DNA of 64,000 nt from assembly GCA_017505535.1 (NCBI GenBank), contig JAFVPD010000030.1, positions 124,001 through 188,000 on the forward strand. Reading direction: 5' to 3'. Made by a program: the position numbers and the translations under genes. This DNA comes from Muribaculaceae bacterium (GTDB lineage Bacteria > Bacteroidota > Bacteroidia > Bacteroidales > Muribaculaceae). Below, one piece after another: positions 45,346-53,163 of the stretch; positions within the stretch are counted from its first letter, which is position 1, and each line of letters opens with the position of its first letter. Under the pieces are notes generated by a model. That model had not been told where the DNA came from, searched no databases, and saw nothing but the letters and a program-made list of their open reading frames with translations.

Positions 45346-47365
45346 TGAATTTCTTTTTTATTAATGCTGATAATTTACCTGGCGTTAATTCACTCGAGTA
45401 CTCAGTGAATGGCAATCTCAAATCACACCCTGTCTTAAATTCACTGCAACCATAAGCAGTTTTTCCTTTTAGGATGTGCCCCTTGCCACATTTCGGACAG
45501 ATGATTTGCTCCAATTTAGTTATACGAGGAGACGACGCACGTTTCTTTTGAGGTTTCTTCTCAGGCTTATTTTCCGGCTCAACATTGATGCGACGTAATG
45601 AATTATCATTTAAGACATTCATCACAATATCTCTAATCAATGTTTTCAATTCATCGATGAATGCCGATGGAGAATACTCACCACGCTCAATACGTCGCAA
45701 TTTATTTTCCCACAAACCGGTGAGTTTTGCACTTTTCAATAGTTCTTCGTTAATTGTTGCAATTAGATCTATACCGGCTTGTGATGCCATTATATTTTTA
45801 CGTTCACGATATATGTATCGACGCTTGAATAAAGTTTCAATAATTGCAGCTCGGGTTGAAGGTCGCCCAATCCCATTTTCCTTCATTGCCTCGCGCAACT
45901 CATCATCATCAACGGTCTTTCCGGCCGACTCCATTGCGCGCAAAAGAGTACCTTCGGTATAATATTTTGGTGGTTGAGTAGTTTTTTTAAGTAACGATGG
46001 CTTATGTGGCCCGGTTTCTCCTATAATGAATTGTGGGAGAATTTTATTTTCGTTTTCCTCATCAGTTGGTTTATCGGTTGAATCGGTGTAAACGTTACGC
46101 CAACCCGGCTCTACAATGACTTTACCTGTTGCTTTAAACTTCACTCCATTAACATCACCAAGGACTGTAGTTGCTGAGAATACACAATCGGGATAAAATG
46201 CCGCAATAAATCTCAATGCAATGAGATGATAGAGTTTACGTTCATCTCCAACAAGCGAAGATGGCAATTGTCCTGTAGGAATAATCGCATGGTGATCTGT
46301 CACTTTTGAATTATCAAATACTTTCTTTGACTTAGGCAATTTGTTAGCTAAAATTGGGGCCGTCAAATTGGCATATGGAGTCATTTGGCCTAATATCGCC
46401 GGCACTTTAGGGTAAATATCATCACTAAGGTATGTAGTGTCAACACGAGGATAGGTCGTTACCTTTTTCTCATATAACGATTGTATCAAGCGCAATGTAT
46501 CTTCAGCAGTCCAACCCCATCGTTTATTACACTCAACTTGAAGAGTCGTAAGGTCAAACAATCGCGGAGGCGCCTCCTTCCCTTTCTTTTCCGATACATC
46601 GGTTATTGTCATAGGGAATCCATCTATTTGCGACAATGCGACTGTTGCATCGGCCTCTGTTTCATATCGGCCAGACACGGCATTAAATGTAACATCGCGG
46701 TACAATGTCTTTAACTCCCAAAAATCTTTAGGCACAAAATTTACAATTTCATGATGTCGCTGAACAATGAGTGCTAAAGTAGGAGTTTGTACACGACCAA
46801 TAGATAAGACATTACCGGCTGATGAATATTTCAGTGAATACAATCGTGTTGCATTCATACCTAAAATCCAATCACCTATCGCACGTGATAGTCCGGCATA
46901 ATATAGGTTGTTGAAATCATTCTGCGGACGTAATGAGTTAAAGCCTTCTCTGATCGACTCATCGGTTAGAGATGAAATCCATAATCGTTTTACCGGCTTA
47001 TTACATTCGGCTTTTTGCATTACCCACCGTTGAATCAACTCGCCTTCTTGCCCGGCATCACCACAATTGATAACTTCATCGGCCTCACCTATCAAAGATT
47101 TAATCACATTAAACTGTCTTACAATACTATCTTGCCCCAACAGCTTGATACCAAATTTAGGAGGTATCATTGGCAGAGCACCAAGAGACCACCTTTTCCA
47201 TAAATCAGTATAATCGGCCGGTTCTTTGAGTGTACATAAATGTCCAAATGTCCACGTCACTTTATAGCCATTACCTTCATAATAGCCATCACGTTTGACA
47301 CTCGCGCCCAAAATTGTTGCTATATCTTTGGCAACACTTGGTTTCTCTGTAATGCAGACAATCAC
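45338..47365 (-). CDS. topB: DNA topoisomerase III
   Basis: 675-aa type IA topoisomerase that decatenates and relaxes DNA. The Toprim domain starts MIVCITEKPSVAKDIATILG, with NCGDAGQEGELIQRWVM. The nucleophile tyrosine lies in KKVTTYPRVDTTYLSDDI. C-terminally there is EGTLLRAMESAGK and ENGIGRPSTRAAIIETLFKR. A short C4-type zinc motif CPKCGKGHILKGKTAYGC ends the chain. The gene lies 12 bases after mazG on the same strand. Confidence 0.95.
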   Translation of the reverse strand: MIVCITEKPSVAKDIATILGASVKRDGYYEGNGYKVTWTFGHLCTLKEPADYTDLWKRWSLGALPMIPPKFGIKLLGQDSIVRQFNVIKSLIGEADEVINCGDAGQEGELIQRWVMQKAECNKPVKRLWISSLTDESIREGFNSLRPQNDFNNLYYAGLSRAIGDWILGMNATRLYSLKYSSAGNVLSIGRVQTPTLALIVQRHHEIVNFVPKDFWELKTLYRDVTFNAVSGRYETEADATVALSQIDGFPMTITDVSEKKGKEAPPRLFDLTTLQVECNKRWGWTAEDTLRLIQSLYEKKVTTYPRVDTTYLSDDIYPKVPAILGQMTPYANLTAPILANKLPKSKKVFDNSKVTDHHAIIPTGQLPSSLVGDERKLYHLIALRFIAAFYPDCVFSATTVLGDVNGVKFKATGKVIVEPGWRNVYTDSTDKPTDEENENKILPQFIIGETGPHKPSLLKKTTQPPKYYTEGTLLRAMESAGKTVDDDELREAMKENGIGRPSTRAAIIETLFKRRYIYRERKNIMASQAGIDLIATINEELLKSAKLTGLWENKLRRIERGEYSPSAFIDELKTLIRDIVMNVLNDNSLRRINVEPENKPEKKPQKKRASSPRITKLEQIICPKCGKGHILKGKTAYGCSEFKTGCDLRLPFTEYSSELTPGKLSALIKKKFNG

Positions 47366-47377
47366 GTTCTATATTAT

Positions 47378-48166
47378 TTATAACCCCAAATCCTTAGCTT
47401 CGTCCCACAATTTGTCCATTTGAGGCAAAGTCATTTCTTTTAAATTAAGGCCTTGTTCTTGTGCCTTTTTCTCTACATAATTAAATCTTGAAATAAACTT
47501 CATATTAGTCTTTTCAAGTGCATTTTCGGGGTTAATTTTATATAAACGAGCGACATTTATGAGGCTGAACAATAAATCGCCCATTTCAGATTCCATTTTA
47601 TTCTGATCCATTTTTGAAACTTCTGACTTAAATTCCGAAGCTTCCTCCATGAATTTTTCCCATGCACCATTGGGATCGTCCCAATCAAATCCTACATTTG
47701 ATGCTTTTTCTTGGACTCGATCAGCTTTTATCATTGCAGGTAATGCATTGGGCACTCCTCCCAAAACCGTTTTATTTCCCCCTTTCTCTTTGAGCTTTAT
47801 TTGTTCCCAATTAAGTTCAACATCGTGAGCATCATTCACTTGTGTTTCACCAAAGACATGAGGGTGACGATATATCAACTTTGAGTTTAATGCATCGGCA
47901 ACATCTGCAATATCAAAACTACCACTCTCCTCTCCTATTTTTGAATAAAAGAGAACATGCAACAATACATCACCCAATTCTTTTTTGATGTTTACATTGT
48001 CGTTCTTAATTAGAGCATCGCATAATTCATAGACTTCTTCAATAGTATTTGGTCGCAAACTTTCATTAGTTTGTTTGCGATCCCAAGGGCACTGAACCCG
48101 AAGTATGTCCAAAGTATCAATTATGCGACCAAGAGCTTCAATTTTTTCTTGACGAGAATGGGCCAT
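47378..48166 (-). CDS. mazG: Nucleoside triphosphate pyrophosphohydrolase MazG
   Basis: 262-aa all-alpha NTP pyrophosphohydrolase, thought to clean damaged nucleotides or influence stringent-response levels. Two MazG repeats are present. The first is LDILRVQCPWDRKQTNESLR with EEVYELCDAL and KKELGDVLLHVLFYSKI. The second is EEASEFKSEV with ESEMGDLLFSLINVARLYKI. The metal-binding ExxE12-28ExxD pattern fits in both. The ATG shares a base with the dsbD stop. Confidence 0.95.
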   Translation of the reverse strand: MAHSRQEKIEALGRIIDTLDILRVQCPWDRKQTNESLRPNTIEEVYELCDALIKNDNVNIKKELGDVLLHVLFYSKIGEESGSFDIADVADALNSKLIYRHPHVFGETQVNDAHDVELNWEQIKLKEKGGNKTVLGGVPNALPAMIKADRVQEKASNVGFDWDDPNGAWEKFMEEASEFKSEVSKMDQNKMESEMGDLLFSLINVARLYKINPENALEKTNMKFISRFNYVEKKAQEQGLNLKEMTLPQMDKLWDEAKDLGL

Positions 48167-50130
48167 TATTTAACCTCCTTATATTTTTTAATACCATCTT
48201 TCAACCAATTGGCAAAAGCATCAGCATCTTCTTCAGGGTCATAAGCTTGGTATGGTGTGAGCGCATTTCCTGAATTATCAAGAACAATATAATAGGGCTG
48301 AGAATTTGCTCCAAATTTATGTTGCTGAAGGTAAGACCATTTCTTACCCACTTGATCGATTAACTTTTCTTTACCTTCAACATTTATAGCATAAGGATCA
48401 GATAATTGAGTCTTATCATCTACGACTAACTTGATTAGTACATAATTATCTTCTAAAACCGAACGAACCTTATCGGTATCAAAAACGGCGCTTTCCATTT
48501 TACGACAGTTTACACAACCATATCCCGTGAAATCAACCAAGACAGGCATGCCTTGTTCTTGTGCATAGCGCATTCCTTCATCAAAGTCATCAAACTCCTT
48601 GAAACCACCACCATAAAGATTAAAATCCTGTGTTTTCAATGGTGGAACAAAAGCACTTACACTCTTTAATGGTGCTCCCCACAAACCGGGTATGAGGTAA
48701 ACGACAAAAGCGAACGACACAATTGCCATAAATAGGCGTGGAACTGATACGTATGGTAAATCTGAATCATGTGAAAATTTGATTTTGCCCAAAAGATAGA
48801 AACCAAGCATAGCAAAAATTACTATCCAAAGCACAAGGAACACTTCACGGTCAAGAATACCCCAACCGGCACAAAGGTCTGCAACAGAAAGGAACTTTAA
48901 AGCCAATGCCAACTCCAAGAAACCTAATACAACTTTCACTGAATTTAGCCAACCACCTGACTTGGGCATTTCTTTCAACCATGAGGGGAAAATAGCAAAT
49001 AAAGTGAATGGAATTGCGAGAGCAATTGCAAATCCAGTCATTCCAATCGCCGGGCCGGAAATGTCACCGATTGAAGCAGCTTCGACCAATAAGGTTCCAA
49101 TAAGTGGTCCGGTGCAAGAAAATGACACAAGGGCTAACGTAAATGCCATGAAGAAAATACTGATAAACCCGGTTGTTGATTCAACTTTGTTATCAATACT
49201 ATTAGACCATTTAGATGGCAATTTAATATCAAATGCTCCAAGGAATGAAATTCCAAAAACAACAAGCAGGGCAAAGAAAATCATGTTAAAAATTGGATCT
49301 GTTGCCAATTCATTGAGCTTTCCTGCTCCAAATATCAATGTTATTGCAAGACCTAATACAAGATATATGACAATAATACTAATTCCGTATATAGCCGCAT
49401 CTTTAATCGATTTTGCTTTTGTCTTATTCTTCTTCAAAAAGAAACTAACTGTCATCGGGATTAATGGCCACACACATGGCGTGATAAGTGCAGCGAGACC
49501 ACCTAGAAATCCCCATAGGAAAATCTGCCACCATGGCGCATTAGTTGTTGTTTGTGGAGTCTGAGCTTTTGCTGCTGGAACATTTGTCGGTTGCCACCAA
49601 GAAGAATCTGACGATTTATTCACAACAACATTCTGACTTTGAGGCACATTATTCACATCTTGAGTCGCTTGAATCTGTCCCTCTTTAAAATCAAAAGTCT
49701 CAGTTGTGGGTGCTATACAAGTTTCACCATTACATGCTTGAAAGTAAATCTCTCCTGCGATGTCATATTTACCTTCCTCCAAAACCTTAAATTTCTGAGA
49801 AAATTCTACGTCAGCATCCCACCAACCCACTCTGATATTAAACACTAAATCGACTGTATCAATTGGTTGTCGTGATGGCACTATATCACCTAAAAGCTCT
49901 ATGCCTGATGTCTTATCAAACGAAATTTTAGTGGCATTTGGACCATTTTCCGGCAAGTCAAAAGAGTATAGATGCCACCCATCATCTATTGAAGCTTTAA
50001 ATGTCATCACTCCTTCATTATTTGAGGTCATCTTAATAGTCGAAGACCACACAATCGGCTCCAACATTTGAGCATTAGCCCCAAAAGCAAACACCATGAG
50101 GCTCAAAATGATAGTATATAAACGTTGCAT
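48166..50130 (-). CDS. dsbD: Thiol:disulfide interchange protein DsbD
   Basis: 654-aa inner-membrane electron carrier that brings reducing power from cytosolic thioredoxin to periplasmic substrates. A signal peptide (1-21, ending GANAQ) precedes the N-terminal immunoglobulin-like domain with its Cys pair in QACNGETCIAPT. The transmembrane core (about 200-470) holds FLGGLAALITPCVWPLIPMT and LALVSFSCTGPLIGTLLVEA. The C-terminal thioredoxin domain has CVNC in DFTGYGCVNCRKME. ATG 50130 was used; the adjacent TTG is unnecessary. A separate copy of the N-terminal domain is encoded just upstream. Confidence 0.94.
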   Translation of the reverse strand: MQRLYTIILSLMVFAFGANAQMLEPIVWSSTIKMTSNNEGVMTFKASIDDGWHLYSFDLPENGPNATKISFDKTSGIELLGDIVPSRQPIDTVDLVFNIRVGWWDADVEFSQKFKVLEEGKYDIAGEIYFQACNGETCIAPTTETFDFKEGQIQATQDVNNVPQSQNVVVNKSSDSSWWQPTNVPAAKAQTPQTTTNAPWWQIFLWGFLGGLAALITPCVWPLIPMTVSFFLKKNKTKAKSIKDAAIYGISIIVIYLVLGLAITLIFGAGKLNELATDPIFNMIFFALLVVFGISFLGAFDIKLPSKWSNSIDNKVESTTGFISIFFMAFTLALVSFSCTGPLIGTLLVEAASIGDISGPAIGMTGFAIALAIPFTLFAIFPSWLKEMPKSGGWLNSVKVVLGFLELALALKFLSVADLCAGWGILDREVFLVLWIVIFAMLGFYLLGKIKFSHDSDLPYVSVPRLFMAIVSFAFVVYLIPGLWGAPLKSVSAFVPPLKTQDFNLYGGGFKEFDDFDEGMRYAQEQGMPVLVDFTGYGCVNCRKMESAVFDTDKVRSVLEDNYVLIKLVVDDKTQLSDPYAINVEGKEKLIDQVGKKWSYLQQHKFGANSQPYYIVLDNSGNALTPYQAYDPEEDADAFANWLKDGIKKYKEVK

Positions 50131-50166
50131 CAAATATTTAATTTAAATTATTCTTAAAATTTCTTC

Positions 50167-50616
50167 TTATTTTAATTTTAATTGAATGTGTTCTTTGCGA
50201 GGAGGCAAACAACTTTTATTATCGCAAGCCATATATTTTACGACACAATCAATTATTGCTTCTTTATCATTTTTTACAATGAATTTTTGTTTAAAAGACA
50301 CCTCTCTCTCCCACCAATTCAACTCTAATCCAAATACATCATCATAAGCTACAATTGGTTTCACAGAAGGAATCGGGCTATCCACAAAGTCTATTCCTTG
50401 ACTATTGTTAAAATTAAAAGAAGTGGGGACCGGGCCTCCGGCTGGGATATCAATGCCATATAAATGTAATCCGTTGGCTATTGAGGCCTTAAATGTCACA
50501 ACTCCATTGACTTCATCAATCATTTTAAATGAAGCACTCCACTTAATAGGAGATTGCGACCATGACACCAAGGCAACAAAAAACAAACTAATACATAGTA
50601 TTACTCTTTTTATCAT
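50167..50616 (-). CDS. Stand-alone DsbD N-terminal (alpha) domain protein
   Basis: 149-aa exported protein homologous to the first domain of the neighbouring DsbD. It shares the PIKWSASFKM / PIVWSSTIKM-type start, GVVTFKASIANGLHLYGIDI, NWWEREVSFKQKF and the Cys pair in YMACDNKSCLPP. Signal peptide 1-20 (ending SWSQ). In DsbD this Cys pair takes electrons from the C-terminal domain and passes them to substrates. The solo copy may be an alternative periplasmic acceptor. It precedes dsbD by 36 bases and has its own promoter, so both are likely co-transcribed. Confidence 0.85.
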   Translation of the reverse strand: MIKRVILCISLFFVALVSWSQSPIKWSASFKMIDEVNGVVTFKASIANGLHLYGIDIPAGGPVPTSFNFNNSQGIDFVDSPIPSVKPIVAYDDVFGLELNWWEREVSFKQKFIVKNDKEAIIDCVVKYMACDNKSCLPPRKEHIQLKLK

Positions 50617-50641
50617 ATCAAAATAATCTCAAATAATTTTG

Positions 50642-50649
50642 CAAAGTTA
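50642..50649 (-). promoter_or_regulatory. -7 element of the nDsbD-dsbD-mazG-topB direction
   Basis: Minus strand TAACTTTG followed by CAAAA, 26 bases before the solo DsbD-domain gene. No -33 TTTG at standard spacing. Confidence 0.6.
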
Positions 50650-50744
50650 GCACATGAACTGCAAAAAAAATAGTTTTATCATTTTTTTAACAGGAAATAG
50701 TAAATGACAAGGCTTCAACGACGTCTTAAACGAAAAAAAATGAC

Positions 50745-50752
50745 TATCTTTG
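50745..50752 (+). promoter_or_regulatory. -7 element of the GT5 gene
   Basis: TATCTTTG followed by CAAAT, 34 bases before the start. It is divergent from the DsbD-side promoter. Confidence 0.6.
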
Positions 50753-50785
50753 CAAATAATTTCATTTTAAGTAAAAACATCATTA

Positions 50786-51613
50786 ATGGCAACTAACAAA
50801 GTTCTCTATATTTCACAGGAGATTGCCCCGTATTTACCTAAAACCGCAATGTCGGTATTAGGGCAAAAGTTACCACAAGGTATTCAAGAAAAAGGAGCGG
50901 AAGTGCGCACATTTATGCCTAAATATGGCCGCATTAACGAACGTAGAAATCAGCTCCACGAAGTAATCAGATTATCAGGTATGAATCTCGTCATAGATGA
51001 TACAGACCATCCTCTTATAATCAAAGTTGCAACTCTCCAACCTGCTCGCATACAGATATACTTCATTGACAACGATGACTATTTCATTCACAATGTCAAT
51101 GCAAAGGATAATAACGAAGAAAAAGAACTCGAGATTAAAGAATTTCCCGCTGATAATGACGAACGCATAATGTTTTATGTAAGAGGCGTTGTTGAAACAG
51201 TAAAAAAACTACGTTGGGAACCCTCAATCGTTCACTGTTCAGGTTGGATTTCTGCTCTTGCACCATTATATCTCAAGCGCATTTATAATGAAGACCCTTC
51301 ATTCCGTTCAGCAAAGATTGTATATGCAATATTTGATGAAAAATTTGAAGGTACACTTGATCCTCGCATGCAAGAGAAACTCAAAATGGAGCAATTTAGC
51401 GACGAAGACCTAAAAACGCTCACAGATGCTCCGGTTGATTACATCGCATTGAATAAATTGGCTATTGACTATGCCGATGCAATTGTTCAAGCTTCGCCTG
51501 AAATTTCACCCGAGCTTGAAGAATATGCCAAAGCTTCAGGCAAACCATTCCTCCCCTATCCCGGAGACGAGGATTATATTGATGCCTATAACGATTTTTA
51601 TGCCTCATTATAA
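50786..51613 (+). CDS. Glycogen/starch synthase-like protein, N-terminal GT5 domain only
   Basis: 275-aa protein matching only the first Rossmann half of GT5 glycogen synthases: NKVLYISQEIAPYLPKTAMS, GAEVRTFMPKYGRINERRNQ, IVHCSGWISALAPLYLKRIY. Full enzymes are about 480-550 aa with a second, donor-binding GT-B domain. Here that half is missing and the frame ends naturally (DDYIDAYNDFYASL-type end) 13 bases before the next gene. Short forms of this kind are usual in Bacteroidales, so this is not a fresh truncation. Whether it is catalytic is doubtful; a regulatory or binding role is possible. Confidence 0.85.
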   Translation: MATNKVLYISQEIAPYLPKTAMSVLGQKLPQGIQEKGAEVRTFMPKYGRINERRNQLHEVIRLSGMNLVIDDTDHPLIIKVATLQPARIQIYFIDNDDYFIHNVNAKDNNEEKELEIKEFPADNDERIMFYVRGVVETVKKLRWEPSIVHCSGWISALAPLYLKRIYNEDPSFRSAKIVYAIFDEKFEGTLDPRMQEKLKMEQFSDEDLKTLTDAPVDYIALNKLAIDYADAIVQASPEISPELEEYAKASGKPFLPYPGDEDYIDAYNDFYASL

Positions 51614-51626
51614 TTATACAATATAC

Positions 51627-53003
51627 ATGAGATTTTTCAACATTCTGTTAGGATTATTTATTTTCACTTTAACTGCTTGTGACGAAAGCGCAAACATTGG
51701 TAGCTCTATAATTGAAGATGAAATTGAAATTGTCATGGATTCTACTTTTGAAGTCACAGGTCATTCTGTTGACTGCGGAAAGATTCCATCTCGCACCGTT
51801 TCACAACTCCTTGGCATTATAAATGCAAAAGGTTATGGCACGTTAAGATCTGACGTAGTAACCCAACTAATGCCAAGTGCCACTATTGACACTACCGGAG
51901 TAACTCCAGAGGATATCGACTCTATGAAACTTACTCTTTATGTGCCATTAGGAGGATACACAGGTGATTCAATCGTACCCATGGGCCTTAATGTATATCG
52001 CCTAAACAAACAATTGCCATCTCCAATTTATAGCGATTTCAACCCATCGGACTATTATTCAGAAGATGATTTGATTGGCTCGAAAATATATACAGCAAAT
52101 GCGTTAGGTGAATCAGACTCAATTGCAAAACTTAGCTATCGTAATATTTCAATTGATCTTCCTGTTTCGTTAGCTCAAGAGTTTTTCAACAAATACAAGG
52201 AAAATCCTGAAATGTTTTCAGTCCCTTCACAATTTGCCAAATGGTTCCCAGGTTTGTATATAACAAATACTTTTGGAGCAGGACGAGTTGTTAACATCTC
52301 GGCAAGCGCCATCAAAGTATATTATAGAAAAACAGTTGAAATTGAAGATACCGGCAAGGACACTACCTATTATAAAGAAGGCAACTATTTTGCGGTGACA
52401 CCTGAAGTAATTACAAACAACAACATTTCGCTTTCAATGTCGAGCGAATTGAAATCAGATGCCGATAATGGCAATGCTATTGTTGTTGCGCCGTTAGGAT
52501 ATGACGTGCAAATCACATTCCCGACTCGCAAAATAATAGAATCTTACCTAAATAATGCGGGAAACCTCTCTGTGGTAAACTCGCTTTATTTTGAAATTCC
52601 TGCAGAGGAAATTTCAAACGAATATGGGATCAATCCTCCGCCTAACTTGTTATTTGTTAAATCGAGCGAAAAAGATAAATTCTTTGCCGAAAGCCAAATC
52701 ACAGATGATATAAACACTTTTTATGCGACTTATGATGAGGCAACAAAAAAATATGTTTTCGCCGACATGAGACAATATCTTGTCAATATGCTCAAAAAAG
52801 ATGAAATCACCGACGATGACGAGACATTTACGCTCACACCTATAAATATCATGACAGAGTCAACAGCTTCAAGCTATTACTATTCAGGATCAACCTATAT
52901 CAATGGGATTACTCCATATATAGCTGCGCCCGCAATGGTAAAATTAAATCTCAACAAAGCTAAAGTTCGTTTTACATATAGTAAACAAACAATAACAAAT
53001 TAA
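51627..53003 (+). CDS. DUF4270-family lipoprotein
   Basis: 458-aa predicted lipoprotein (lipobox LTAC, Cys18: MRFFNILLGLFIFTLTAC followed by DES). It belongs to a Bacteroidota family of unknown function that often lies next to the short GT5 gene, as here. The body is beta-rich with repeated STFEVTGHSVDCGKIPSRT-like and SMKLTLYVPLGGYTGDSIVP-like strands. The DES after the Cys resembles acidic lipoprotein export signals for the cell surface. ATG 51627 was chosen; an upstream in-frame start at 51465 would overlap the GT5 gene and hide the signal peptide. Confidence 0.85.
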   Translation: MRFFNILLGLFIFTLTACDESANIGSSIIEDEIEIVMDSTFEVTGHSVDCGKIPSRTVSQLLGIINAKGYGTLRSDVVTQLMPSATIDTTGVTPEDIDSMKLTLYVPLGGYTGDSIVPMGLNVYRLNKQLPSPIYSDFNPSDYYSEDDLIGSKIYTANALGESDSIAKLSYRNISIDLPVSLAQEFFNKYKENPEMFSVPSQFAKWFPGLYITNTFGAGRVVNISASAIKVYYRKTVEIEDTGKDTTYYKEGNYFAVTPEVITNNNISLSMSSELKSDADNGNAIVVAPLGYDVQITFPTRKIIESYLNNAGNLSVVNSLYFEIPAEEISNEYGINPPPNLLFVKSSEKDKFFAESQITDDINTFYATYDEATKKYVFADMRQYLVNMLKKDEITDDDETFTLTPINIMTESTASSYYYSGSTYINGITPYIAAPAMVKLNLNKAKVRFTYSKQTITN

Positions 53004-53034
53004 ATTAGATTTATCTTGTAACAAAGATTAATCT

Positions 53035-53108
53035 GCCGCAATAGCTCAGTTGGTTAGAGCGTTTCATTCGTAACGAAAAGGTCGCGGGTTCGACTCCCGC
53101 TCGCGGCT
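53035..53108 (+). tRNA. tRNA-Thr (anticodon CGT)
   Basis: 74-base cloverleaf. The D arm is GCTC/GAGC, the anticodon loop TTCGTAA (anticodon CGT), and the T arm GCGGG-TTCGACT-CCCGC. The acceptor is GCCGCAA with TCGCGGC. Two A-C oppositions occur, at 6:67 and 31:39; the rest pairs well. The 3' CCA is not encoded. It lies 31 bases after the DUF4270 gene without an obvious promoter. Confidence 0.88.
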
Positions 53109-53109
53109 C

Positions 53110-53134
53110 AGGGCAATCGGAAGGTTGCCCTTTT
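53110..53134 (+). terminator. Terminator after tRNA-Thr
   Basis: Stem AGGGCAA / TTGCCCT with an eight-base loop, followed by TTT. Confidence 0.75.
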
Positions 53135-53163
53135 CATTAACAACACAACAATTATTTACCCTT

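Noticed and set aside
45585..45962. A 125-codon plus-strand frame.
   Set aside because: It is antisense to topB, which is intact.
51465..51626. Upstream start for the DUF4270 gene.
   Set aside because: It lies within the GT5 gene and would bury the lipoprotein signal.
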